Part shown: one piece after another, positions 7,206 to 15,967 of the stretch | Layout of the letters: the number at the start of each line of letters is the position of its first letter | How positions within the stretch are numbered: position 1 is the first letter of the stretch | NCBI RefSeq assembly: GCF_014653155.1 | Contig: NZ_BNAF01000005.1 | Location: forward strand, 124,001 to 188,000 | Direction: 5' to 3' | Origin: Sphingobacterium griseoflavum | Lineage (GTDB): Bacteria; Bacteroidota; Bacteroidia; Sphingobacteriales; Sphingobacteriaceae | DNA: 64,000 nt | The notes under the pieces: generated by a model | Seen by the model: only the letters and a program-made list of their open reading frames with translations | Databases searched by the model: none | What the model was told of the DNA's origin: nothing | Made by a program: the position numbers and the translations under genes

Positions 7206-8753
7206 ATGAAAAAACATATTTTATACACACTTGCTGCTGTCCTATCGCTTACAGGATGCACAGAAAGTTTCGAGGATTACAATACAGATCCGAATAATTT
7301 AACCGAAGTAGGGGAGCGCGAGCGTCCTTTTATGTTTGCCAAGGCGCAGTCTTCTGCCGCGATGAACCGCTCTTTTTACCAAACGGTACAAAACCTCGGT
7401 CCAGATCTGTATGCGCAGTATTTTGCACTCACGACAACGTCTTTTACAACAGACAGGTATCAGCTTGTACCCGATTGGCAACGCCGCTTTTGGACGGTCA
7501 TTTATGTGGATACCGCTCCTCAGCTAAAGAGTATTTTAGATAACGTGGAGCCGAATTCTGGCGAAGGGGCTTTAGCAAATATTGTATGGGTATATGCTTT
7601 TCACCGACTGACCGATCAGTTTGGTCCGGTTCCCTATTTTGCAGCAGCGGAGCCACAACAATCCATTCCATACGATGCTATGGACCAAATTTATGATGAT
7701 TTCTTTGTACGACTCCGTGGGGCGGTAGATGCACTACAGGCATTACCAGCCGACACCCGAATTTACCAAGGATATGAGTTGATGTATGATGGCAATATCC
7801 AGAACTGGATTGCCTTTGCCAATTCGTTACGTCTGCGTTTGGCGCTTCGCATTTCTAACATAGATCCAACGCGGGCGAGGGCAGAAGCTGAGGCTGCCGT
7901 AGCAGCAGGGGTCATGCTCACAAATGAGCAGAATGCATCGCTATTAAAATCCTTAAATGGGAACGACACGAATGGCCTTTCGCAGGTTGGGACTTGGAAC
8001 GAGTTTTCGATGAGTTCTACTATAGCCTCCTATCTGAAAGGATACGAGGATCCAAGGTTGGCAGTTTATTTTCAACCCAGTGTTGCTTCCGGTACTTACA
8101 ACAGCTTGCGAAATGGGATAAGCGCTGCAGATCTTGGAAATGTTCGGAATCAGGCTGCGGCCAACTCCAATATTGGGCGCTATTGGGTGCAGTATAGTGA
8201 TGATGTGCCGGTGGGTATGCTTGTACAGCGCTTTCATGTAATGGCAGCAGCAGAGTCGTATTTTCTTCGGGCCGAAGGCGCATTAAATGGATGGAATATG
8301 GGCGCTGAGGCCCGTCAGCTTTACGAAGAGGGAATTCGGATGAGCATGGCGCAATGGGGATTAGCTGATGGCGCTGCGATTGACAGGTATATTGCCTCAA
8401 ATAATTTGCCGGTAGCTCCCGGAGACTTTCATAATTCGCCAGCAGTAGGCACGACGCCTATTGCCTGGTCTGCCGATGTCACGGTTCAGCGTGCGCAAAT
8501 TGGTGTACAAAAATGGTTGGCTATTTTTCCCGATGGCATGGAGGCGTGGGCAGAGTTTCGTCGGTCAGGTTATCCTGCTATGTATAATTTAGTTGTATCG
8601 AACAATGCTGATCTCCCTGTCGGTAACTTTATCAAACGCTTGCCTTACCCATTGACAGAACAAACAAATAACCTAGCCGAGTTAGAACGCGGTAGGGCGC
8701 TTCTGGGGGGCACCGATAATGCGGCAACAAAACTGTGGTGGGATGTCCATTGA
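7206..8753 (+). CDS. SusD-like surface glycan-binding lipoprotein (SusD_2-type)
   Basis: The ATG at 7206 gives 515 residues. An in-frame TTG 12 nt upstream is less likely. It starts with a lipoprotein signal (MKKHILYTLAAVLSLTGC, Cys18 lipidated), followed by TESFEDYNTDPNNL, the usual opening of the SusD-like family that pairs with RagA-type transporters (the PF12771-like branch). Helical TPR-like repeats make up most of the chain, with conserved family features such as YAQYFA and a C-terminal W(W)D end. It would sit on the cell surface as the lid of the preceding SusC barrel. Its 3' end overlaps the start of the hydrolase gene, implying translational coupling. Confidence 0.93.
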   Translation: MKKHILYTLAAVLSLTGCTESFEDYNTDPNNLTEVGERERPFMFAKAQSSAAMNRSFYQTVQNLGPDLYAQYFALTTTSFTTDRYQLVPDWQRRFWTVIYVDTAPQLKSILDNVEPNSGEGALANIVWVYAFHRLTDQFGPVPYFAAAEPQQSIPYDAMDQIYDDFFVRLRGAVDALQALPADTRIYQGYELMYDGNIQNWIAFANSLRLRLALRISNIDPTRARAEAEAAVAAGVMLTNEQNASLLKSLNGNDTNGLSQVGTWNEFSMSSTIASYLKGYEDPRLAVYFQPSVASGTYNSLRNGISAADLGNVRNQAAANSNIGRYWVQYSDDVPVGMLVQRFHVMAAAESYFLRAEGALNGWNMGAEARQLYEEGIRMSMAQWGLADGAAIDRYIASNNLPVAPGDFHNSPAVGTTPIAWSADVTVQRAQIGVQKWLAIFPDGMEAWAEFRRSGYPAMYNLVVSNNADLPVGNFIKRLPYPLTEQTNNLAELERGRALLGGTDNAATKLWWDVH

Positions 8754-10650
8754 TCATGCATCCCGTGAAATTGCTGACCTAAAACGTTGGGTGGATACGA
8801 AATACGCCGCGTTAAAATCGGAGCGGCAACGCGGTTCGGAGAAGCAATCTTTGGCATCACTTTTAGACGATCTTCTGCAGCTCGATGCGATGCCACTCGC
8901 AGCCCTAGAAACAATCGTTTTGCAAGAATTTGACGAGAAATATTATAGGCTGCTAACGCTTGTCTTCCAAAGCCAAGAAGGAGTTTTCGTTCCAGCAAAT
9001 CTCTACATCCCGACTGGCCCTGGGCCTTTTCCAGCCCTACTAAATAGCCATGGCCATTGGCATGGTGGAAAAGCGGGCGATATCGTGCAGCAGTCGGCTC
9101 AGCGTATGGCACGTGCAGGTTATGTCGTATTATGTATCGATGCCTGGGGCGCAGGAGAGCGAGGAAGTCGGCAGAACGATGAATACCATGGCGCAAATCT
9201 GGGTGCAGCTCTTTTTGATGTCGGCACATCATTGCTGGCTTTACAGCTGATCGATAATAAACAAGCGTTGAACCTGCTTTGCAGTTTGCCCTTCGTAGAC
9301 GAAAACCGTATTGGTGCCTTTGGAGCCAGCGGCGGAGGGAATCAAACGCTGTGGATAACAGCATATGACGAGCGAATAAAAGCGGCTGTACCTGTCGTTA
9401 GTGTAGGCACGTTTGAAGGCTATTTATTGCAGCGAAATTGCATATGCGAGTTATTGCCAAATGGGTTACGCGTTTTGGAAGCAAAAGACTTGCTCAGCAG
9501 GATTGGTCCGCGGTCTGTACATATGATTTCAGCTACTCGAGAGGATATTCCGGCTTTTCAGTCTGCACAAATGCTGCGCGCCTATCAAGAGGCACACGCA
9601 GAGCAACTAAACAAATTCGGCAATTCCTATCTGAGCTATCGACTGTTTGAGGAGGGACACGATTTTTCGCCTGCGATGCAAGAGGAAGCCTTGCTGTTTT
9701 TTAATGAGAAAATGGGATGGAAGGGTCGAGGAGCTAATAACAAGTATAGCCGTCAAGAAGCAGCAAAGCTTCACGTTAGGACATTGCTCGATGCTAGACA
9801 GGGCCTGATGGGCACGCTGCATTTCGTCCAATGGCGATACGATAAAGCACGCGCGTCTTTAGATAGCCAGGCTAATATTTCAAAAGATGCCACCTTACGG
9901 GCACTTCATAAGGTGCTGGCGCTACCTGCCAATATGGGAATTAAAAATATTGAAACCGTAGCAGGACATACAGGCGATTGGGAACGAACGGTGCTGATAA
10001 CAGACGATGATTATGAGATCCATTTACTCACCAAAGAGGGTGCAGTGAGCCTTCCTACGCGATTACATATGCCGGCGATGGGTATTGCTTCGGTCAGCGA
10101 GGCAGACATGCAGTCGTTTGCGCAAGATCAAGCAACTGTGGTGCTGATCGACCTCTTTGGTATGCGGGCACAGCGGACAACACATATGGCGGCGCTCGAC
10201 CAAGATCTACCGGCTTTTCATAGTTTAGCTCGCACACTGATGTGGCTGGGAGAGACATTGATCGGTAGATGGGTGGCTGACATGCGGCTCGTGGTGGATC
10301 ACCTTCATAAGAAAAAAGCAACAACCATACATATGCTTGCCTATCGGGAGACATCGCTGGCAGCCCTGTGTTATCAAGCACTTTATCAAGGTGCAGCACG
10401 GCTAGCGTTATCTGAACCTGCGCTGAGCTTAATGCCCAAGGAAACAAATTCAGCAACGATTCCCTTCCATATGGCTACACATGTCCCAGGTATCATCACT
10501 TGGGGCGATGTATCTATGTTAAGGGCATTGATCGAGGCGCCGATAACGATAATAGAACCAATCGATACAGCAGGGAAGATATTGTCCAGCAAACAGATCG
10601 ATGATCTAGGTGAACGGGTATCGGTATTGAAAAACAAATTAAGAGCATAA
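8743..10650 (+). CDS. alpha/beta hydrolase (putative carbohydrate esterase) with long C-terminal half
   Basis: The start is taken at the ATG at 8743 (635 residues, overlapping susD by 11 nt). An ATG at 8719 is also possible. The N-terminal ~330 residues form an alpha/beta hydrolase related to the dienelactone hydrolase/acetyl-xylan-esterase-like families. Visible features are the oxyanion region NSHGHWHGG, the conserved IDAWGAGERGS, the nucleophile elbow GASGGG (Ser196), a likely acid Asp268 (ATREDIPAF) and His306 in EEGHDFSP. There is no signal peptide, so it is probably cytosolic. The C-terminal ~300 residues continue with alternating beta/alpha character but no second catalytic triad that I can see, perhaps a degenerate second hydrolase-like domain. 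In this operon it could deacylate an amino-sugar glycan. The substrate is not known. Confidence 0.75.
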   Translation: MSIDHASREIADLKRWVDTKYAALKSERQRGSEKQSLASLLDDLLQLDAMPLAALETIVLQEFDEKYYRLLTLVFQSQEGVFVPANLYIPTGPGPFPALLNSHGHWHGGKAGDIVQQSAQRMARAGYVVLCIDAWGAGERGSRQNDEYHGANLGAALFDVGTSLLALQLIDNKQALNLLCSLPFVDENRIGAFGASGGGNQTLWITAYDERIKAAVPVVSVGTFEGYLLQRNCICELLPNGLRVLEAKDLLSRIGPRSVHMISATREDIPAFQSAQMLRAYQEAHAEQLNKFGNSYLSYRLFEEGHDFSPAMQEEALLFFNEKMGWKGRGANNKYSRQEAAKLHVRTLLDARQGLMGTLHFVQWRYDKARASLDSQANISKDATLRALHKVLALPANMGIKNIETVAGHTGDWERTVLITDDDYEIHLLTKEGAVSLPTRLHMPAMGIASVSEADMQSFAQDQATVVLIDLFGMRAQRTTHMAALDQDLPAFHSLARTLMWLGETLIGRWVADMRLVVDHLHKKKATTIHMLAYRETSLAALCYQALYQGAARLALSEPALSLMPKETNSATIPFHMATHVPGIITWGDVSMLRALIEAPITIIEPIDTAGKILSSKQIDDLGERVSVLKNKLRA

Positions 10651-10677
10651 GTTTAATGAAATCAACCAACTTTTTAT

Positions 10678-12117
10678 ATGGCAACAGATAGAAGATCATT
10701 TTTAAAGTTATCTGCCATGGCGGGACTGGGTTTGGTCGCCGCGAATGGATGTAACGTAGCAAACAAAGAGCAAGAAGGAACAAAATTAAGCAGCATTCTG
10801 AAGGAAGCAGAAAAAGATTACAAACCTATTTTTAACATGTGCGGTTATGCTGCGCCAGCAATGGAACGGGTGCGTATTGGCTTTATTGGCGTAGGCAATA
10901 GGGGGGCTGCTGCCGTAGAACGTATGAGCAGAATTGATGGTGTAGACATTCAAGGAATCTGTGATGTACGGATGCAGAAAGCGGAAGAAGCAAAAACGCG
11001 CATCGTGGCCGGAAACCACGAAGCGAAGATTTATGCAAGTAGCGATCAAGCTTGGAAAGAACTATGTGATCGGACGGATGTTGACCTGATCTACGTGGCA
11101 ACCCAATGGGCCCTTCATGCCGAGATAGCAGTTTATGCAATGGAGCATGGCAAGCATGTAGCATTAGAAATTCCTGCAGCAACAACTGTCGAAGATTGTT
11201 GGCGACTTGTCATGACGAGCGAAACAACCAAGAAGCACTGTGTCATTCTCGAGAACTGCTGCTATGACTTTTTTGAACTGCTTACGCTAAATCTTGCGCG
11301 CCAAGGGTTCTTCGGTGAAATCGTTCATTGCGAAGGCGCTTATATTCATGATATCTTGAACAGCTTTTTCGAAAAAGATGCGCGCTATGATTTATGGCGT
11401 CTCAAGGAAAATGCGGAGCGTAATGGCAACTTGTATCCCACACACGGGATTGGTCCCATCTGTCAGATTTTAAAAATCAACCGTGGTGATAGAATGGAAT
11501 ACATGACCGCTATGGCGTCCAAAGATTTCTCGCTGGGTAATAAAGCAAGGGAAGTCGCGGCAACGGATGAAAGCTTTAAAGATTTCGTGGACAGGCCTTT
11601 CCGCGGAAATATGAATGTATCCAGTATTGCGACGAGTAATGGCAGCACCATGATGTTGCAGCATGACGTCAGTACGCCAAGACCTTATTCGAGAATTCAT
11701 TTAGTAAGTGGGACTAAAGCCTTCGCCCAAAAATACCCCTTGCCGGGGAAAATTGCCGTTGGGCATGAAGATTTTCTAGACGAGCAAGCTATGCGCGAGT
11801 TGGAAAAAAAGTACACACCCAATATTGTCAAGCAGATTGGCGAACTGGCGAAAAGCATAGGCGGGCATGGCGGAATGGATTTTATGATGGATTGGCGATT
11901 GATAGATTGCCTGCGTAACGGACTTCCGGTGGATATGGATGTTTATGATGCTGCTTCGTGGAGTGTGATTGGGCCGTTAAGTGAATGGTCTGTAGCTAAT
12001 GGCTCGCAACCCATCGCTATTCCAGATTTTACAATGGGCAGGTGGCAGGGAAATAAAGTACATGAAATCAATCTAGAATCCGGTGGAACAACAAAAGTGA
12101 TCAATACAAATCTATAA
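10678..12117 (+). CDS. GH109 family glycosidase (NAD-dependent alpha-N-acetylgalactosaminidase type), Tat-exported
   Basis: The 479-residue protein begins with a twin-arginine signal (DRRSFLK) and a hydrophobic stretch ending AANGC, so it may also be lipidated at Cys25. A Rossmann fold follows, with GFIGVGNRG at about 68-76 for NAD binding. The following segments are characteristic of GH109 rather than of ordinary Gfo/Idh/MocA dehydrogenases: ENCCYDFFELLTLNLARQG, FGEIVHCEGAYIHD, and HGIGPICQILKINRGDR. GH109 enzymes cleave terminal alpha-linked GalNAc by a redox mechanism that uses tightly bound NAD+, which agrees with export of a folded protein by Tat. It lies 27 nt behind the hydrolase and 20 nt before the NagB-like gene. 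Activity on GalNAc is the family expectation. The real substrate may differ. Confidence 0.88.
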   Translation: MATDRRSFLKLSAMAGLGLVAANGCNVANKEQEGTKLSSILKEAEKDYKPIFNMCGYAAPAMERVRIGFIGVGNRGAAAVERMSRIDGVDIQGICDVRMQKAEEAKTRIVAGNHEAKIYASSDQAWKELCDRTDVDLIYVATQWALHAEIAVYAMEHGKHVALEIPAATTVEDCWRLVMTSETTKKHCVILENCCYDFFELLTLNLARQGFFGEIVHCEGAYIHDILNSFFEKDARYDLWRLKENAERNGNLYPTHGIGPICQILKINRGDRMEYMTAMASKDFSLGNKAREVAATDESFKDFVDRPFRGNMNVSSIATSNGSTMMLQHDVSTPRPYSRIHLVSGTKAFAQKYPLPGKIAVGHEDFLDEQAMRELEKKYTPNIVKQIGELAKSIGGHGGMDFMMDWRLIDCLRNGLPVDMDVYDAASWSVIGPLSEWSVANGSQPIAIPDFTMGRWQGNKVHEINLESGGTTKVINTNL

Positions 12118-12137
12118 AAATCAAAACGAAATAAACT

Positions 12138-12869
12138 GTGGAAATTCAAACCTACGAAACAAGAAAGGCGCTCGGGCAGGCAGCTGGACAACAGGGAGCG
12201 CGACAAATTAAAGAAGCTATTGAAAAACAAGGAGAAGCGAATATTATCCTCGCAACTGGGAATAGCCAGTTCGAAACCATAGCAGCACTGGTTGCCGATA
12301 AGACTATCGATTGGTCTAAAGTACGCATGTTCCATTTAGACGAATATATAGGCATGTCTGTCACACATAAAGCTAGCTTTCGGAAATACCTGACAGAACG
12401 GTTTTTAGATCAGGTGTCACCCTTGGCGGAAGCGATATTGATTAATGGCGAAGATCATCCGGAGCAGGAATGCAAGCGGCTTGAGAAAGCTATATCTGCA
12501 CATCCTATTGATGTTGCCTTTGTTGGGATCGGTGAAAATGGCCATTTGGCTTTCAACGATCCGCCGGCTGACTTCGATAATGATCGATCTTACCTAGTGG
12601 TTGACCTTAACGCGCAATGTCGGCAGCAGCAATTAGGCGAGGGATGGTTTAGCACCTTGGAGCAAGTGCCTCGACAAGCCATATCAATGTCCATCAAGCA
12701 GATTATGAAATCCAAACACATCATTTGCTCTGTACCTGACCAACGCAAAGCACAAGCGGTGAAGGATTGCTTGCTGGGGGGGATCACAAACCTAAACCCG
12801 GCAAGTATCTTACAACAACATCCGGATTGTACGTGTTATCTTGATAGAGAATCTGCCTCGCTGCTATAA
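12138..12869 (+). CDS. nagB: glucosamine-/galactosamine-6-phosphate deaminase, NagB family
   Basis: The 243-residue product starts at a GTG codon 20 nt behind the GH109 gene. NagB landmarks are present: ILATGNSQ (phosphate loop), FHLDEYIGM (the active-site acid of the LDEY motif) and GIGENGHLAFNDPPADF (catalytic His). Compared with E. coli NagB, the usual Asp of GNDGH is Asn here and the Glu of FNEP is Asp. I recall the same spelling from many Gram-positive and Bacteroidota homologues, so it is not evidence of inactivity. NagB-family enzymes turn an amino-sugar 6-phosphate into a ketohexose 6-phosphate and ammonia in the cytosol. With a GH109 neighbour the substrate may be galactosamine- rather than glucosamine-6-phosphate. 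No kinase or N-acetyl-sugar deacetylase is encoded nearby. Confidence 0.88.
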   Translation: MEIQTYETRKALGQAAGQQGARQIKEAIEKQGEANIILATGNSQFETIAALVADKTIDWSKVRMFHLDEYIGMSVTHKASFRKYLTERFLDQVSPLAEAILINGEDHPEQECKRLEKAISAHPIDVAFVGIGENGHLAFNDPPADFDNDRSYLVVDLNAQCRQQQLGEGWFSTLEQVPRQAISMSIKQIMKSKHIICSVPDQRKAQAVKDCLLGGITNLNPASILQQHPDCTCYLDRESASLL

Positions 12870-12970
12870 GACGATGCAATACCGGCGGTTGCATTGTACC
12901 AACCGGAAAATCAAATAATAGAAATCTTCTTAACGGCAGGTAGCCGTCGAGAAAATAAAGGGCACCCGAT

Positions 12971-13993
12971 TTATTCTTCCCGATAAAAACACACCGAGTC
13001 GCGTTCGATAAGGGTGCAGGGAAGGGTAATTTCGTGTGCCTCAAAATTTTTGTTTTTGATGTGTTTTATCAATAGTCGGCAACTTTGTCGACCTATTTCC
13101 AAGGCTGGTTCTTCAATTGTTGTGAGGTTTGGCTCAATAATCGTTGCAATGGGGTCGTTGGTAAAGCCGATGACAGCGAAGCTTCTACCGATATCCAGTT
13201 GCGCTCGTTTGAGTGCCTGTATGGCGCCTACTGCTTTCCTGTCGTTTACTGCAAAAATGCCATTTGGTGGCGTTGGTAAGGCAAGAAGTTTTTCAGTGTC
13301 TGCAAATCCATCTTGCTGGCTAAAGTCCGAAAAGACTACATAACGGTCGTCTATAGCTATCTTCGCTTCCAATAATGCAGTACAGTAGCCCCGCAACCGT
13401 TCCTGTGTGAAGGCTAGCTCGGCCGGCCCTGCAAGATGCGCAATACGTGTAAAACCGCGAGATAGCAAGTAACGGGTGGCCATGTAGGCTCCATCAAAAT
13501 CACTCTGCATTACTTTTGACGCCGTAATGTCCTTTGGAACGCGGTCAAAAAATACAAGTGGCACGTCGTTGTCTAACAAACGCTTAAAATGGTCACTCAT
13601 GCTGGAATGTGATGATATGGAGATTAACAATCCATCTAAGCTGGTGGTGGCTATATTTTCCAATAATTTTTTTTCACGTGCCACATCATCGTTGGTTACA
13701 TAAAGTATAATGGTATAGCCATGTTCGTAAGCCTCTTCTTGTATACCAGATATAACCGTAGCGAAGTAATAATTCGTGATAAAAGGAAGCACCACACCGA
13801 TGTTTTTGGTGTTGCCAGAAGCAAGTGCAGCTGCGTTATTGTTTCTTTTGAAATTTAACTTCTCTGTTAAATTGATGACGCGCTGTCGTGTCTCTGGATT
13901 CACATCATGTGCATCGCGCAGCGCTCGTGAAACGGTTGATACCGATATACCTAAGGCTTGTGCAATGTCCTTTATCCCAAAACGCTGTTTCAT
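12971..13993 (-). CDS. LacI-family transcriptional regulator
   Basis: The 340-residue protein has an N-terminal LacI helix-turn-helix (IKDIAQALGISVSTVSRALR, residues ~6-27), the hinge region (~45-60, NNNAAALASG) and a periplasmic-binding-protein-like effector domain (~62-335). It converges with the nagB end of the SusC/GH109 operon. It is the most likely local regulator of that operon, responding to a sugar or sugar phosphate, but this is inferred from position. A weak LacI-like palindrome lies upstream of susC at 3986-3999. The intergenic space on its upstream side (13994-14215) shows no clear operator. Confidence 0.9.
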   Translation of the reverse strand: MKQRFGIKDIAQALGISVSTVSRALRDAHDVNPETRQRVINLTEKLNFKRNNNAAALASGNTKNIGVVLPFITNYYFATVISGIQEEAYEHGYTIILYVTNDDVAREKKLLENIATTSLDGLLISISSHSSMSDHFKRLLDNDVPLVFFDRVPKDITASKVMQSDFDGAYMATRYLLSRGFTRIAHLAGPAELAFTQERLRGYCTALLEAKIAIDDRYVVFSDFSQQDGFADTEKLLALPTPPNGIFAVNDRKAVGAIQALKRAQLDIGRSFAVIGFTNDPIATIIEPNLTTIEEPALEIGRQSCRLLIKHIKNKNFEAHEITLPCTLIERDSVCFYREE

Positions 13994-14215
13994 TACGATG
14001 ATCTATATACAATTTTACTAAAAAAAAGACAATTCCCTTACCTCATTTTTCTACGCAGAGGTGGTATTGATTGAAGATTTATCCCCCTTCTTTTTGGAAT
14101 TGCTATTTCTCCGACAACAGGATTTTCAGCTATTTCTTTATTCATAATAATTATTCCACGACATTGCTGTCTTTTTGCATGATCTTTATTTATTTTAGGC
14201 GGCAACTAACTAAAA

Positions 14216-14758
14216 ATGACGGCCACTATGATTGCAATAAGAAAATACGCAGTGCGGCTAGTGATCGTTGTAACGAGTTTCTTCGTTATATCATGCAATG
14301 AAGTGACGAAAAACGCGAAAGATACAGGTGGTTTGGAACATGTTGTGCAAGATAGAGAGCGGCCCAACGATAGGAAAGAGCATACCAACGATTCGCTAGT
14401 AGTACCAACGGACAGAAACGCGCGATTACCGGTGCACGAGACCTGCCAAGAACCATATGGTGACATGGAAGTCGGTTTTACGACAGTCTGTTTTTGGTGG
14501 AATGCCGATTTGGAAACCGCCTATGCACGGTTTCGGACGAAGAACAGCGACAATGATGATGGCCGATTTTTGGAACGCCGATTGCCGAAAACGGCTACGC
14601 ATATCGTTGCCGGAAGCTACCCGCTTGAAATTAGGTATGCTCGTATGTCTACCGATAGCTTGTTGATCGATTTGTTTTTTCCAGGAGGTGAAACGCAGAT
14701 TATCTTCGAAAAGAAAACCAACGGTGTTGAAGTTCGGACGTTGCATGCTCCCGATTGA
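14216..14758 (+). CDS. predicted small lipoprotein of unknown function
   Basis: A 180-residue protein with an N-terminal signal ending FFVISC (Cys27 lipidated). An in-frame ATG at 14228 is an alternative start. The mature part opens with a charged, probably disordered linker (~28-80) and then a compact region of about 95 residues with alternating strands (GFTTVCFWWNADLETAYARF, SLLIDLFFPGG). I do not recognise a family. It stands alone between the LacI gene and the convergent glycosyltransferase operon. Only 39 nt separate its stop from that of the glycosyltransferase. Confidence 0.65.
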   Translation: MTATMIAIRKYAVRLVIVVTSFFVISCNEVTKNAKDTGGLEHVVQDRERPNDRKEHTNDSLVVPTDRNARLPVHETCQEPYGDMEVGFTTVCFWWNADLETAYARFRTKNSDNDDGRFLERRLPKTATHIVAGSYPLEIRYARMSTDSLLIDLFFPGGETQIIFEKKTNGVEVRTLHAPD

Positions 14759-14797
14759 TCTTCGTATCGTGTAGCACGAGAAGATGCGGCAGGCCGT

Positions 14798-15967
14798 TTA
14801 AGGAGCCTGTTTGGTAATCGACTGAAAGAGCGCGCTATATTCGTTGACCATCTTTTTCCAACTGAAGGTACGAAGGGTAAACAACCGGTATGCTTTTCGA
14901 TGTTTGGCGTGGAGGCTTTCTTCCTCCAAGAGTTTCCTAATGACCGTTTGCCATGCCTGTGGGTTTTCGTGAAGCACGTGAAGACCATTTTTTTCATGTA
15001 CGACCGCGTCGGTAATACCTTCGATATCCGATGCCAGCACCATTGTGCCGCACATGCTGGCTTCTAGGCATACCAGTCCAAATCCTTCCATATCGCCATC
15101 GATCTTAATATTGGGCATCAGAAACGCTTGGGCATGTGCCAATAATACCTGCAGATCTTCCAACGGCAGTTTGCCTACATGCTTCAGCCGATGCGCATCT
15201 TTATTTTCTTGAAGCAACCTACGGATTTCCTGCTGATCGGAAGGGAAGCCTGTGAAGAGCATGAAAAGATGCTGCCACGACTTAGGTAACCATTGCAGCC
15301 ACTTCTCTTCTTTTGTTTTTTCGTGCTTGAAGGGACCGGCCATCACGAGCATAGCCTCGCACGGAAGATGGGGCAGTACCTCGCGGATAAACCAAGAAAA
15401 GCCTTTTCGCTTGACTGGACGTCCAACCATAACGAGGATTTTTTTGTCAATGGGTATGGCATATTGCTGGCATAAGTCCGACCACCTATCAGGCAAATGA
15501 TCTGCTGGCACGCTATGGTCAATCCCGTTAACGATAACGGAGACCTTATGTGGGTTGATACCACGCTGAACGATAGCTTGTGCGGTAGCTTGACTTACAG
15601 CAATGATGTGATCAAAGCGGTTGAAACGTTTCAAAATAAAACGCTGATAGATGCTTAACGGGAATACCACATCCAAACCATGTACAGTCACTACGCGCTT
15701 GATATGAGCATAGCCACTGTGCCATAGGCTCAACGACGCAATAAGACCATCGTTAAAATGGATTAGCACGATGTTTGGATGACTGTGCACCGCTTTGAGT
15801 ATACGATCATTAAGCCGCCTAAAAAATTGCAGGTAGCTTTCCGTTCCTTTGTATACAATTTCGTGAACTATGGCGCATTCCCGCATTCCGTTGATAAGCT
15901 CATAGCTCTGTTTTTCCATACCGCCAGTAGCGGGCGGATGTTTATGGCTAACGAATAGTATTTCCAT
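14798..15967 (-). CDS. GT4-family glycosyltransferase
   Basis: The 389-residue protein has the GT-B fold. The N-terminal domain begins MEILFVSHKHPPATGGMEKQ, with the glycine-rich acceptor-side loop PATGG. The C-terminal nucleotide-sugar domain begins near KKILVMVGRPVKRKGF and carries the family E-x7-E region EGFGLVCLEASMCG (~285-298). GT4 enzymes transfer a sugar from a nucleotide-sugar donor with retention of configuration. There is no signal peptide, so it is cytoplasmic or peripheral on the membrane. It is the third gene of an operon and its start overlaps the end of the flippase-like gene by 20 nt. The sugar and the acceptor are unknown, although the membrane partner suggests a lipid or lipid-linked glycan. 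Confidence 0.9.
   Translation of the reverse strand: MEILFVSHKHPPATGGMEKQSYELINGMRECAIVHEIVYKGTESYLQFFRRLNDRILKAVHSHPNIVLIHFNDGLIASLSLWHSGYAHIKRVVTVHGLDVVFPLSIYQRFILKRFNRFDHIIAVSQATAQAIVQRGINPHKVSVIVNGIDHSVPADHLPDRWSDLCQQYAIPIDKKILVMVGRPVKRKGFSWFIREVLPHLPCEAMLVMAGPFKHEKTKEEKWLQWLPKSWQHLFMLFTGFPSDQQEIRRLLQENKDAHRLKHVGKLPLEDLQVLLAHAQAFLMPNIKIDGDMEGFGLVCLEASMCGTMVLASDIEGITDAVVHEKNGLHVLHENPQAWQTVIRKLLEEESLHAKHRKAYRLFTLRTFSWKKMVNEYSALFQSITKQAP

Noticed and set aside
12138..12869. Possibly inactive NagB because Asp/Glu of the E. coli active-site loop are Asn/Asp
   Set aside because: The same substitutions occur in working NagB homologues of other phyla as far as I recall, so loss of activity cannot be claimed.
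12870..12900. Imperfect inverted repeat TGCAA...TTGCA after nagB, similar in arms to the xyl operator and metal-operon palindrome
   Set aside because: Spacer is 9 nt, between convergent genes, with no promoter and no T tract. More likely a chance or weak terminator hairpin than an operator.
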